Source: an uncultured Bacteroidota bacterium (GTDB lineage Bacteria; Bacteroidota; Bacteroidia; Flavobacteriales; Flavobacteriaceae). From it: DNA of 64,000 bases. The position numbers were made by a program, and so were the translations under genes. The stretch spans positions 1 to 64,000 of the forward strand of contig CACERG010000006.1 of NCBI GenBank assembly GCA_902561795.1. The letters run 5' to 3'. Shown here one piece after another: positions 17,259 through 26,365 of the stretch. The notes below the pieces were generated by a model. It had not been told where the DNA came from and ran no database searches. It was given only the letters and a program-made list of their open reading frames with translations. Positions within the stretch are counted from its first letter, which is position 1. Each line of letters begins with the position of its first letter.

Positions 17259-19190
17259 ATGGTTGATCAAGAAAAAATAAAAATACTTGATTATAAGACT
17301 CCAGGAAGTTTTGAGGAAACTCGTTACGAAAAACTTCATAGTTTTATTTTAGACAGTTCTACTGAGGGCTCAATAGTTATAGCAAATTATATCGCTAACC
17401 TAATTTTGGAAAAACAGAAAAAAAACGAAAAATGTGTTTTAGGTCTTGCAACTGGTTCAAGTCCACTTAGTATCTACAAGGAATTGATCCGAATGCATAA
17501 TGAGGATGGATTAAGTTTTCAAAATGTAATTACTTTCAATCTTGATGAATATTATCCCATATCAAAAGATAATAATCAAAGTTATTATTACTTTATGCAT
17601 GATAATCTTTTCAATTACATTGATATAAAGCCAGAAAATATAAACATTCCAAATGGAGAGATTGATCAAAAGGATCTTAGGGCTCATTGTATTTTCTATG
17701 AAAAGAAAATTAAAAAGCTAGGAGGGATTGACCTTCAAATTTTGGGTATTGGGAGAACTGGCCATATAGGTTTTAACGAACCAGGGTCCCATATGAACTC
17801 ACAAACTCGAACTATTACACTACATCATTTAACACGTTTTGATGCAAGCTCTTCATTCAAAGGAATAGAGAATGTTCCTAGAAAAGCCATAACCATGGGT
17901 ATAAAGACTATTCTAGATGCTAAAAAAATTATTTTAATGGCATGGGGCAGTTATAAGGCTGAAATCATTCAAAAAGCAGTTGAAGGAGAAATATCAGACA
18001 ATATTCCTACTACATATTTACAAAACCACAAGAATACAACCTTAATTCTTGACAATGAAGCTGCATCTGAATTAACAAGAATAAAATCTCCATGGCTGGT
18101 GAATAATCTAGATTGGAATAATGAAAATCGTTTCAAAGCAATTGCTTGGCTCTGTAAAAAAACAAAAAAATCAATATTGAAATTAACAGATGAAGATTAT
18201 AACCAAAATGGAATGTCTGATTTGTTGGCCCAATATGGCTCATCATACGATTTGAATATAGAGATGTTTAACCGCTTACAGCATACAATAACAGGTTGGC
18301 CTGGCGGTAAACCTAATGCAGACGATTCCAATCGCCCTGAAAGAAAGGATCCTAGCAAAAAAAGAGTTATTATTTTTAGTCCTCATCCTGATGACGATGT
18401 GATATCAATGGGAGGAACTTTTGATCGATTGGTCTCACAAGGCCACGAGGTTCATGTAGCATATCAAACCTCAGGGAACATAGCTGTATCTGATCAAGAT
18501 GCTTTAAAATTTATAGAAGTCAATAGCGATATTATGGTGGCTGATGGCACTGAAACAGTAAGTGATTTAAAAAATGCTATTCAAAGTATCAATACTCAAA
18601 AACCTGCTCCTAAATTAATATGTGATTTAAAAGCCAGCATTAGGAAGCGTGAGTCACTTGCAGCAACCAGATATATTGGAATACCTGATAGTCAGGTACA
18701 TTTCATGAACCTTTCTTTTTATGAAACTGGTACTATTAAAAAAAATCCTTTCTCAAAAAAAGATATTGATGAGACAATTTTATTAATTGAATCTATAAAA
18801 CCGCACCAAATATTCGCTGCCGGGGACCTTTCAGATCCGCATGGAACACATAGAGTATGTCTAAATATTATTCTAGAATCATTAAAACTTCTCAAAACAA
18901 AGAAGTTTATGAATGATTGTTGGGTTTGGTTATATAGAGGTGCTTGGCATGAATGGGACATTCATGAAATTGAAATGGCTGTTCCCATGAGTCCAGATCA
19001 AGTTTTGAGAAAAAGAAAAGCCATATTTTACCATCAGTCTCAAAAAGATGGTGTCATGTTTAAAGGAGATGACCATCGTGAATTTTGGGTACGTGCAGAG
19101 GAACGTAATTCTAACACTGCAAAAGATTATAAATCTTTAGGGCTTGCTGATTATGCCGCTATGGAAGCATTTAAAAGATATTTTTATTAG
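17259..19190 (+). CDS. nagB: Glucosamine-6-phosphate deaminase fused to PIG-L/LmbE deacetylase domain
   Basis: The N-terminal half (about residues 30-275) is a NagB-type deaminase that turns glucosamine-6-phosphate into fructose-6-phosphate and ammonia. It shows ATGSSPLSIYKEL, the catalytic NLDEYYP and GIGRTGHIGFNEPGS. The C-terminal half (about 365-600) is a zinc-dependent PIG-L/LmbE domain with HPDDD near residue 375 and DPHGTHR, a family that removes N-acetyl groups from sugars. Long two-domain NagB proteins of this type (about 640-660 aa) are known in Bacteroidota. The fusion suggests that deacetylation and deamination of an amino sugar are coupled, but the substrate of the second domain is not established. 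It has its own likely promoter. Confidence 0.92.
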   Translation: MVDQEKIKILDYKTPGSFEETRYEKLHSFILDSSTEGSIVIANYIANLILEKQKKNEKCVLGLATGSSPLSIYKELIRMHNEDGLSFQNVITFNLDEYYPISKDNNQSYYYFMHDNLFNYIDIKPENINIPNGEIDQKDLRAHCIFYEKKIKKLGGIDLQILGIGRTGHIGFNEPGSHMNSQTRTITLHHLTRFDASSSFKGIENVPRKAITMGIKTILDAKKIILMAWGSYKAEIIQKAVEGEISDNIPTTYLQNHKNTTLILDNEAASELTRIKSPWLVNNLDWNNENRFKAIAWLCKKTKKSILKLTDEDYNQNGMSDLLAQYGSSYDLNIEMFNRLQHTITGWPGGKPNADDSNRPERKDPSKKRVIIFSPHPDDDVISMGGTFDRLVSQGHEVHVAYQTSGNIAVSDQDALKFIEVNSDIMVADGTETVSDLKNAIQSINTQKPAPKLICDLKASIRKRESLAATRYIGIPDSQVHFMNLSFYETGTIKKNPFSKKDIDETILLIESIKPHQIFAAGDLSDPHGTHRVCLNIILESLKLLKTKKFMNDCWVWLYRGAWHEWDIHEIEMAVPMSPDQVLRKRKAIFYHQSQKDGVMFKGDDHREFWVRAEERNSNTAKDYKSLGLADYAAMEAFKRYFY

Positions 19191-19224
19191 ATAGCCTTAT
19201 TTTCTTATTCTATTTTATTTGTAC

Positions 19225-19242
19225 TTTGGATTAAAATCCAAA
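19225..19242 (+). promoter_or_regulatory. Short hairpin just upstream of the M20 gene
   Basis: TTTGGAT, a TAAA loop and ATCCAAA form a perfect 7-bp stem ending 5 bases before the ATG at 19248. In mRNA it would cover the initiation region; in DNA it could be an operator. It lacks a T run, so it is not a terminator for nagB. Confidence 0.3.
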
Positions 19243-19247
19243 TAAAC

Positions 19248-20846
19248 ATGAAAAAAGTTATTTCAAAATCAGTCAAGCTTTTCCTCTTTATTATTGTTTT
19301 CCAATTAACTGCAGCTAATGCTCAAAAAAGCTTTTCAAAAAACCAAATTCAAAAATTAAAAAAACAAACTATAAACTTGGTTCAATCAAATCATAAGATG
19401 ACCCAAGTTATGATTGATAAAGTCTTCAGTTTTGCTGAATTAGGCCATCAAGAATATGAAACTTCTAAATACTTATCATCAATTCTTGAATCATCAGGAT
19501 TTGAAATTGAATATGGAATTTCAGGAATTCCAACAGCTTGGATGGCAAAATGGAGTAACGGTAATGGGCCTGTAATTGCTCTTGGAAGTGATGTGGATGG
19601 TATACCAAAAGCATCTCAATATCCTGGAGTAGCTTACCACAAGCCTATGGTTGAGGGAGCTCCTGGCCATGGAGAAGGGCATAATTCAGGATTACCGGTA
19701 ATTATAACATCTGCATTAGTTGTTCAAAAGCAGATGAAAGAAAATAATTTAGGCGGCACACTTGTTATTTGGCCTGGAATTGCAGAGGAGCAACTTGCTG
19801 CAAAAGCTTGGTATGTAAAAGATGGATATTTCAATGATGTAGACATGTGTATTTTTACTCATGTAAGTAGTAATATGGCAGTTTCTTGGGGTCAGTCTAC
19901 AGGAACCGGTTTAATTTCAGTCGAATATACATTTGAAGGAGTTTCTGCTCATGCAGGGGGTTCACCTTGGAGAGGTAAAAGTGCTCTTGATGCGGCTGAG
20001 CTAATGAATATTGGGTGGAATTATAAAAGAGAGCATTTGCATCCATTAAGAAGATCTCATTCGATATTTACAGATGCTGGTGATCAGCCAAATGTTGTCC
20101 CATCGAAAGCGTCCATATGGTATTTCCTAAGGGACATAACTTCCGAGGGCATTTTAGAAATGTATAATGATGCAAACAATATCGCAAAAGGAGCGGCATT
20201 AATGACTGATACAAAAGTAACCTCTAAAATTCTAGGTGCAGCATCACCAAGACATTTCAATAAAGTTATTGCTGAGACAATGCATAAGAATATATTAGAA
20301 GTAGGATTACCAAAGTGGTCTGAAGAAGATCAAAAACTTGCAAAAGCAGTTCAAAAAGAAGTTGATTCAGAAATTACAACCGGTCTATCAACTGAACTTT
20401 CGGAACTAGGGAAGCCTAGAAAAGAACCAAAAAGTGGTGGATCAGATGACATTGGAGAGGTATCATGGAAAGTACCTACAGTTACTTTAAGATTTCCTTC
20501 TAATATGCCTGGACTCCAAGGGCACCATTGGTCTAACTCAATTACTATGGCTACTCCAATAGCTCACAAAGGGGGAACAGCTGGTGCAAAAGTTGTCGCA
20601 ACAACAGTAATTGATTTTCTTACTCAACCTTCATTATTAGTTAAAGCAAAAGATTATTTTGAAAATGTTCAAAAGAAGAATGGGGAATATATTCAACTTA
20701 TTCCTGATGATGCTCCTCCACCAATTTTTTTAAATAAGGAAATCCAGAGTGAGTTTAGAGAGGAGTTGGAAAAGTTTTATTACGACGAAACTAAGTATGA
20801 TACTTATTTGGAACAGTTAGGAGTTAAGTACCCAACCTTGAGGTAG
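19248..20846 (+). CDS. Exported M20-family amidohydrolase (AbgB-like)
   Basis: Zinc peptidase or amidohydrolase of the M20 family, closest in layout to AbgB (p-aminobenzoyl-glutamate hydrolase) and related amidohydrolases. A cleavable signal peptide (ending TAANAQ, about residue 26) exports it, unlike cytoplasmic AbgB. Metal-site segments include GSDVDGIPKASQ, APGHGEGHNSG and GIAEEQLAAKA. The C-terminal GGSDDIGEVSWKVPTVTLRF segment is typical of this group. It has 532 aa, with an extra C-terminal tail of about 60 residues. It precedes, 9 bases apart, a small SnoaL-like protein and then an SLC13 transporter, so the three may handle an N-acylated or dicarboxylic substrate together; this is inferred from position. 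Confidence 0.85.
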   Translation: MKKVISKSVKLFLFIIVFQLTAANAQKSFSKNQIQKLKKQTINLVQSNHKMTQVMIDKVFSFAELGHQEYETSKYLSSILESSGFEIEYGISGIPTAWMAKWSNGNGPVIALGSDVDGIPKASQYPGVAYHKPMVEGAPGHGEGHNSGLPVIITSALVVQKQMKENNLGGTLVIWPGIAEEQLAAKAWYVKDGYFNDVDMCIFTHVSSNMAVSWGQSTGTGLISVEYTFEGVSAHAGGSPWRGKSALDAAELMNIGWNYKREHLHPLRRSHSIFTDAGDQPNVVPSKASIWYFLRDITSEGILEMYNDANNIAKGAALMTDTKVTSKILGAASPRHFNKVIAETMHKNILEVGLPKWSEEDQKLAKAVQKEVDSEITTGLSTELSELGKPRKEPKSGGSDDIGEVSWKVPTVTLRFPSNMPGLQGHHWSNSITMATPIAHKGGTAGAKVVATTVIDFLTQPSLLVKAKDYFENVQKKNGEYIQLIPDDAPPPIFLNKEIQSEFREELEKFYYDETKYDTYLEQLGVKYPTLR

Positions 20847-20855
20847 TGATTTATT

Positions 20856-21302
20856 ATGAAAATATTTCTATATATATTTTTTTTTATATCTATAAACCCT
20901 GTAGTTTTTTCTCAACAAAAACTTGAAACTAAAGATTCACTTGCAATTATCGATATACTTAATAAACAAGAAAAGGATTGGAATAGAGGAGATATAGATG
21001 AATTTATGAAGGGTTATTTAAAATCTGAAAAACTTGTTTTTTCAGGATCAAGTGGGCCAATCTACGGATGGAAAGCAACTCTAGATCGCTACAAGAAAAC
21101 TTATTCAGATAAAGAAAAAATGGGAAAGTTAAAGTTTGAGATTTTAAATATTATTGCTTTAAGTCCAAAAGTTATTCAATTACAAGGTAAGTTTAATTTA
21201 ACTAGATCCATTGGAGATGCTTTTGGTTATTTTACCCTTAATTGGATAAAGGTTAAAAACCGGTGGTATATAATCTCAGACCATACGTCTGGCTCAAATT
21301 AA
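20856..21302 (+). CDS. Exported SnoaL/NTF2-like (DUF4440-type) protein
   Basis: Small alpha+beta-barrel protein with a signal peptide (residues 1-19, ending VVFSQQ). The motif LNKQEKDWNRGDIDEFMKGY and the end FTLNWIKVKNRWYIISDHTS fit the NTF2-like DUF4440 fold, which often binds small ligands or steroids but has no fixed function. It lies between an M20 amidohydrolase and an SLC13 transporter with gaps of 9 and 4 bases, so it is almost certainly co-transcribed with them. Confidence 0.8.
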   Translation: MKIFLYIFFFISINPVVFSQQKLETKDSLAIIDILNKQEKDWNRGDIDEFMKGYLKSEKLVFSGSSGPIYGWKATLDRYKKTYSDKEKMGKLKFEILNIIALSPKVIQLQGKFNLTRSIGDAFGYFTLNWIKVKNRWYIISDHTSGSN

Positions 21303-21306
21303 TAAA

Positions 21307-22746
21307 ATGCAAAAAAAAATAGGCTTTATTCTAGGGCCTTTAACATTTATAATTTTAATGTTTATTGGTCCTTTTGAAGGTTTATCTCAACCTGCACATT
21401 CAATTTTGTCATCAACATTATGGATAGCAATCTGGTGGATCACAGAGGCTATTCCAATTGCAGCAACTGCTTTAATTCCAATAGTTCTTTTTCCTCTTTC
21501 AGGCGGATTAGATTTATCAGCTACAACAGCATCCTATGGACACAAATTCGTTTTTCTGTATTTAGGAGGATTTTTAATTGCAATAGGTATTGAAAAATGG
21601 AAATTGCACAAAAGGATTGCAATTAATATAATTTCCTTTATTGGAATTGATGCACGAAGAGTGATACTTGGATTTATGTTAGCAACTGCATTTTTATCAA
21701 TGTGGATTTCAAATACGGCTACCTCAGTCATGATGCTTCCAATCGGAATAGCTATTATTAAGCAATTAAATGAAAATAAAATTTTTGGTAAAGCATTAAT
21801 GCTAGGCATAGCTTATAGTGCTTCAATAGGGGGTGTAGCAACTGTGATTGGCACTCCCCCAAATTTAGTTTTAGCAGGAGTTATTTCTGAAATCTATGGG
21901 TATGAAATCACTTTTTCAAAATGGTTTTTGTTTGGATTTCCAATTTCAATTATACTTTTATTTTTTTGTTGGATTTATTTGACAAGAGTGGCATATAAAT
22001 TTGAAAGTAACAGTTTTCCTGGAGGAAAAGCAGAAATCCAAACAATAAAAAAAGAGTTAGGTCCTATATCTTATGAAGAGAAATTAGTTGCAATTGTTTT
22101 TGCTTTAGCAGGTTTGTGTTGGATTAGTAGATCATTTTTCTTGCAGAAAATTTTACCATCATTAGATGATACTATCATAGCAATAAGCTTTGGTCTTTTA
22201 TTATTCATTTTACCATCAAAACAAAAAAGCGCTGCATTACTAAGTTGGAGAGATACTATTAATTTACCATGGGGAATTATAATTCTTTTTGGAGGAGGAA
22301 TGGCACTAGCGAGAGCATTTGAAACCAGCGGTTTGGCTTTGTGGCTTGGAGAGCTAATGACCTCATTTAGTGTTTTACCTCTGTTTTTACTTATTCTTTT
22401 ATTAATTGCGGCAGTAAATTTTTTAACTGAAATAACATCAAATTTGGCTACAACTGCAATGCTTTTGCCTGTATTAGCTCCTTTAGCTTTAGAGATCAAT
22501 ATTCATCCTTTTGGACTAATGGTTGGGGCTGCTGTTGCAGCTTCTTGCGCATTCATGCTTCCAGTAGCTACACCCCCAAATGCAGTTGTTTTTGGCTCGG
22601 GATATTTAAAAATTCAAGATATGGTTACACGAGGTGTTATTATGAATATATTTTCAATTATTTTAATTACACTAATGGTATATATAATATTACCTATTGT
22701 TTGGGGTATAGAATTATCTTTCTTTCCTGATATACTAAAACCTTAA
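21307..22746 (+). CDS. SLC13/DASS sodium:dicarboxylate-type transporter
   Basis: Inner-membrane symporter of the divalent anion:sodium family, expected to take up dicarboxylates such as succinate. Two symmetric SNT-type motifs are visible, ISNTATSVMMLPIG in the first half and TSNLATTAMLLPVL in the second. The conserved GGVATVIGTPPNLVL and VATPPNAVVFGSGY hairpin segments follow each of them. It has 479 aa and about eleven hydrophobic helices. It ends a three-gene operon with the M20 amidohydrolase and the SnoaL-like protein. Sulfate or citrate is an alternative substrate in this family. Confidence 0.92.
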   Translation: MQKKIGFILGPLTFIILMFIGPFEGLSQPAHSILSSTLWIAIWWITEAIPIAATALIPIVLFPLSGGLDLSATTASYGHKFVFLYLGGFLIAIGIEKWKLHKRIAINIISFIGIDARRVILGFMLATAFLSMWISNTATSVMMLPIGIAIIKQLNENKIFGKALMLGIAYSASIGGVATVIGTPPNLVLAGVISEIYGYEITFSKWFLFGFPISIILLFFCWIYLTRVAYKFESNSFPGGKAEIQTIKKELGPISYEEKLVAIVFALAGLCWISRSFFLQKILPSLDDTIIAISFGLLLFILPSKQKSAALLSWRDTINLPWGIIILFGGGMALARAFETSGLALWLGELMTSFSVLPLFLLILLLIAAVNFLTEITSNLATTAMLLPVLAPLALEINIHPFGLMVGAAVAASCAFMLPVATPPNAVVFGSGYLKIQDMVTRGVIMNIFSIILITLMVYIILPIVWGIELSFFPDILKP

Positions 22747-22784
22747 TTAAATTTTTAAGGTGTAGATTTTTCAGAAATTATTAC

Positions 22785-23471
22785 TTACTCAACTGTAAAG
22801 TCAAAGTATTTATTTGGGTAGGGTTCATTGATTAAAGTAAAATGCCACCATTCTTTATCATAGGGTTTAAATCCAAATGTTGTCATTACATCTCGAAGTT
22901 TTTTTCGATTTTGTATTTGATTTTTATTAAGATCTTGAAATCCATAATTTGAAAGATCTCCAAAAAAATCCCAGTTCCCTCCCATGTCTAATTTTTTTCC
23001 TCTGCATTCTCTAGATAAATAAACTAAAGTTAAATCAACAGTACTTCCCCTGCTATGTCCACTTTTACTTGCTATGAATCCTAACTCAAATAACTTGGCT
23101 TTAGATAAATAAGGATAATATTTAGATTTTTTTAATGTGTCATTTTTTACTCTAGACCAAGCGATGAAATTATTTACGGCGCGTTGAGGTCTATAAGCAT
23201 CATAGATTTTAAGGCCTAGACCTTCGGGCTTTAATTTTTTTTGAACTCGCTTTAAAGCTTTAGCTAATTCTAAAGTCCCTATAGCTTTCTGTCCACTCTT
23301 ATAGCCTTCGACCATTTTACCTAAGAAATTATCATCCTTGGAATAGCGAAGGTCAACTATCAAATTTGGAATTACATTTTCTAAGAATACGAATCCTTCT
23401 GGAAGTGTTTGGCCATTTAAATGAATAAATGACATAGATATAATTAATACAACATTAATTCTGAACAGCAT
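22785..23471 (-). CDS. Exported D-Ala-D-Ala dipeptidase, VanX/DdpX family (M15D)
   Basis: Zinc dipeptidase of the peptidase M15D family. Zinc ligands are H139 and D146 in SGHSRGSTVD and H210 in KEWWHF, with E207 the catalytic base and R94 in AYRPQRA the conserved arginine. A signal peptide (about residues 1-21, ending LNGQ) directs it to the periplasm, so it probably works on peptidoglycan-derived D-Ala-D-Ala or related dipeptides and not on resistance to vancomycin, which does not cross this outer membrane well. Its start overlaps the upstream serine hydrolase gene by 17 bases. Confidence 0.92.
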   Translation of the reverse strand: MLFRINVVLIISMSFIHLNGQTLPEGFVFLENVIPNLIVDLRYSKDDNFLGKMVEGYKSGQKAIGTLELAKALKRVQKKLKPEGLGLKIYDAYRPQRAVNNFIAWSRVKNDTLKKSKYYPYLSKAKLFELGFIASKSGHSRGSTVDLTLVYLSRECRGKKLDMGGNWDFFGDLSNYGFQDLNKNQIQNRKKLRDVMTTFGFKPYDKEWWHFTLINEPYPNKYFDFTVE

Positions 23472-24723
23472 AATCTAGTATTGATGATCTAATATTTAAA
23501 TCATATATTCCTCTTTGAGTTCTATATGGATATACTCTATTAGTTAAAAGAATAAGAAAAAAATTATTTGTTGGATCAACCCAAACCATTGTTCCAGTAT
23601 AACCAGAATGGCCAAAGCTTTCAGGACTAACCATTGCGGATGGGTATCGCTCCTTGTCATATTCTACAGAAGGTTTATTAAATCCAAGACCTCTTGGGTT
23701 AGTTCCATTTGGGTAGGTCCTTTTTGTAAAAAGCGAAATTGTTTCAGAATTTAAATAACGTTTTTCATCATAGAGTCCATCTTGCATTAGCATCTTGGCT
23801 AAAGGGAAAATGGATTTAGTATTAGCAAAAAGACCAGCATTTCCAGATATTCCACCCATCAGAGATGCAGCTTCGTCATGAACCCAACCGTGAACAAGTT
23901 GCTTTCTGAAAATACTATCTTTTTCTGTGGGAACTATCTCAATTTTTGAAAACTTTTGAGTTGGTAAAAAAGTTATTCGATTTAATCCCATAGGCTCAAA
24001 AAAATGATAATTTAAAAATCTACGAAATGATAAGCCACTTATCTTTTTTACAAGTGCTGGTATAAAAAAATAGATTAATCCAGAATAAACCATTTCACCT
24101 TGATCTGTAATATTTGTTTTTTTGATTCTCCTAAAAATTTTATTTTGATAATCTTTATGAACGAATAAACAGTCAATAACTTGATCCGGGAAATGAGAAC
24201 TTTTCAAGTGAGAAAGAGTTTTTTTTCTAAATCCCCCATTCTTTTTATAAACTAAATTTTGATGAGTTAAATATGGAATCCAACCGGCACTATGACTCAA
24301 AATTTGTTTTAGACTGTGATTTTTTTTATTACTTCTTTTAAGCAAAGGAAACAAATTTGAAAATGGAGCTTCTAAGTCAATATTATAGAGTTCATAGAGC
24401 TTCATTAAAGCTAGTGTACTTGCTAAAATTTTGGTTACAGATGCTAAATCGTAAAGATCATTTGATTTAACAGGGATCAAAGAATCATATGTATGATACC
24501 CATAAGGTTTACTAATAAGAATAGAATCTTTTTTATAAATTAATATCTGAGCACCTGGGAATGCCATTTTCCGAATTCCATCATTGATGATGCTATCAAT
24601 TTTTTGATCAAAAGATAATTCTATATTTTTTTCATATTCTTGAGAGAAACATAATATATAAGCAAACAAGAAAAAACTATAAATTAAAACTCCTCGAGTC
24701 ATCATAATCTTTGGTTTAGACAT
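23455..24723 (-). CDS. Exported serine hydrolase of the beta-lactamase/class C PBP family
   Basis: Periplasmic serine hydrolase with the penicillin-binding-protein fold. The nucleophile motif SxxK is present as ASVTK, the YxN-like motif as YSG and the third motif as GHSGYTG in place of KTG. The HSG form is typical of esterase or D-peptidase members and argues against a true beta-lactamase. The signal peptide covers the first 27 residues or so; starting at MMTRG inside it is also possible. Overlap with the VanX-like gene and their shared export suggest joint processing of D-amino-acid peptides from the cell wall. 422 aa. Confidence 0.87.
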   Translation of the reverse strand: MSKPKIMMTRGVLIYSFFLFAYILCFSQEYEKNIELSFDQKIDSIINDGIRKMAFPGAQILIYKKDSILISKPYGYHTYDSLIPVKSNDLYDLASVTKILASTLALMKLYELYNIDLEAPFSNLFPLLKRSNKKNHSLKQILSHSAGWIPYLTHQNLVYKKNGGFRKKTLSHLKSSHFPDQVIDCLFVHKDYQNKIFRRIKKTNITDQGEMVYSGLIYFFIPALVKKISGLSFRRFLNYHFFEPMGLNRITFLPTQKFSKIEIVPTEKDSIFRKQLVHGWVHDEAASLMGGISGNAGLFANTKSIFPLAKMLMQDGLYDEKRYLNSETISLFTKRTYPNGTNPRGLGFNKPSVEYDKERYPSAMVSPESFGHSGYTGTMVWVDPTNNFFLILLTNRVYPYRTQRGIYDLNIRSSILDYAVQN

Positions 24724-24815
24724 AAAATTATGAATCTATTCATTTTAATCAATTAAATAAATCTCCATATCTTTAATTTAAATACTAATACCTGTTTTTC
24801 AAGACTTGGCTATTT

Positions 24816-25754
24816 ATGTTTTCTAAACGTATATTTCTAATTTCTTTATTTTTTTTAGGGCAAATACTTACGGTTTATTCTCAAGACGAGGAGGAAGACA
24901 CAACTGAAGATACGGTTCCTTTTGATGCAGTTATTCAATCTGAAATGGGTGGAAAGAGAGTTAAATTTTATGGAAATACAAGTTTAAATTTCAACCAGGC
25001 ATATTTTTCAAATTGGATTTCAGGTGGCGAAAGCTCTCTAACAGTTTTATATAGACTAAATTACAATTTCAATTATTCAGACAGAACAGGTCTTGTTTGG
25101 GATACTAATATTTTATTTTCATTAGGAACCACCTACATATCAGGGAATAAATTTTTAAAAAAAGCAGACGATAGAATTGAAATATCTTCTCTTTTAGGTA
25201 AACAAATAAATCAATTCTGGAGTTACTCTTCATTATTTAATATTAAAACCCAATTGCTTCCAGGATATAGATATTACTTTGAAGATGGCATTGAGGTTAG
25301 AGAAAAAGTTTCTCAATTTTTATCTCCTGGGATTGTTCAAACTGGTTTAGGATTGTACTATAAAAGGAGTGCAGATTTTAGGTTAAATCTTTCACCACTT
25401 TCTGCAAGAGCTATTATAGTCTCTAAAAATTTTACTAATGTTCTATCAGAAGGAGCTCAATATTTTGGCGTAGATAAAGATAGAGGGATAAAATATTTTT
25501 TCGGGGCTTTAATATCTGGGTATTACAGAAAACAGATAATGAAAAATGTAATTTGGGAAAATAATTATAGCGTATATGTCAATTATCTTGAAAAAACTAA
25601 AAATGTGGATTTTGACTGGAATTCAAATATTAGATTTAAAGTAAATAATCAGATTTCAGGAAATTTTGTACTTCACTTACTTTATGATGACGATTTAATT
25701 GGAGACTTACAAGTAAGAGAATTACTTGGTCTTGGGATAAATATCGATTTATAG
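24816..25754 (+). CDS. DUF3078 outer-membrane beta-barrel protein
   Basis: Predicted outer-membrane barrel of the Bacteroidota DUF3078 family. A signal peptide ends near residue 22 (TVYSQ), followed by an acidic stretch (DEEEDTTEDT). The family signature FNQAYFSNWISGGESSL lies at about residues 65-81, and alternating aromatic strands continue to the C-terminal GLGINIDL. 312 aa is normal. The function of the family is unknown. It is convergent with the short exported protein gene at 25759, only four bases away. Confidence 0.85.
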   Translation: MFSKRIFLISLFFLGQILTVYSQDEEEDTTEDTVPFDAVIQSEMGGKRVKFYGNTSLNFNQAYFSNWISGGESSLTVLYRLNYNFNYSDRTGLVWDTNILFSLGTTYISGNKFLKKADDRIEISSLLGKQINQFWSYSSLFNIKTQLLPGYRYYFEDGIEVREKVSQFLSPGIVQTGLGLYYKRSADFRLNLSPLSARAIIVSKNFTNVLSEGAQYFGVDKDRGIKYFFGALISGYYRKQIMKNVIWENNYSVYVNYLEKTKNVDFDWNSNIRFKVNNQISGNFVLHLLYDDDLIGDLQVRELLGLGINIDL

Positions 25755-25758
25755 ATTT

Positions 25759-26262
25759 TTACTGACCACGAGCCCTTTTGATAAACCAATCGTAATTGTA
25801 AAATGTAACAAAAACATTGTAAACAGTTCCTTGCCCTCTAGGATATAATTCAATTAAAACAGTTTTATCTTCATCTACAAATCGGACTCCTGGAAGATTT
25901 TTCATTATTAAATTAGGATTTGACCAATTTTCTTGAGCGTAAACAACGTTATAGTTTTGTGATTCAAAATGCGATCTAGTATTTTTTAAATAATTTGTGG
26001 CTTCTAGAAGTGTTAAATTTTGCTTACTCCAGATATTTATACTTACTAATTTATTGTCTCTCTCAACAAAAGATCTATTCCTAAAGGAGTAATTAGTTCC
26101 ATTACCAAACGACAGTTTTTTCAGTGTCTTTGAATTTTTATTTAATATGGCTTTTGCGTCATCTATTGGCATTTGAAAATAAAATGATTTAAAAAGATTT
26201 TGCGCAGATAAATAAGAAAAAGATAGAAAACAAAAGATTGTAAATAGACAAGAATACTTCAT
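25759..26262 (-). CDS. Exported protein of unknown function
   Basis: A 167-residue protein with a clear signal peptide (residues 1-20, ending SYLSAQ). The mature part has two alpha/beta segments and a central YAQENWSNPNLIMKNLPGVR stretch; I do not recognise the family. The predicted strands after residue 120 (VLIELYPRGQGTVYNVFVTF) suggest a small compact domain. It is tail to tail with the DUF3078 gene and has no operon partner. Confidence 0.6.
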   Translation of the reverse strand: MKYSCLFTIFCFLSFSYLSAQNLFKSFYFQMPIDDAKAILNKNSKTLKKLSFGNGTNYSFRNRSFVERDNKLVSINIWSKQNLTLLEATNYLKNTRSHFESQNYNVVYAQENWSNPNLIMKNLPGVRFVDEDKTVLIELYPRGQGTVYNVFVTFYNYDWFIKRARGQ

Positions 26263-26365
26263 CCGTTATATTATGGCTAACACAAAGATAAATAAGTTTA
26301 ATAATTTTTTTTTTGAATATAAACTCAAAACTTATTTTTTAAATTGAAAAAAATACAGAATTTAA

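Noticed and set aside
22071-22499. Antisense open frame of 142 codons inside the SLC13 transporter gene
   Set aside because: The sense strand has clear transporter motifs; the antisense protein is basic and low in structure, a by-product of membrane-codon bias.
22785-23471. VanX as a vancomycin-resistance gene
   Set aside because: No vanHA ligase or regulator nearby, the protein is exported, and Gram-negative cells are naturally shielded from vancomycin.
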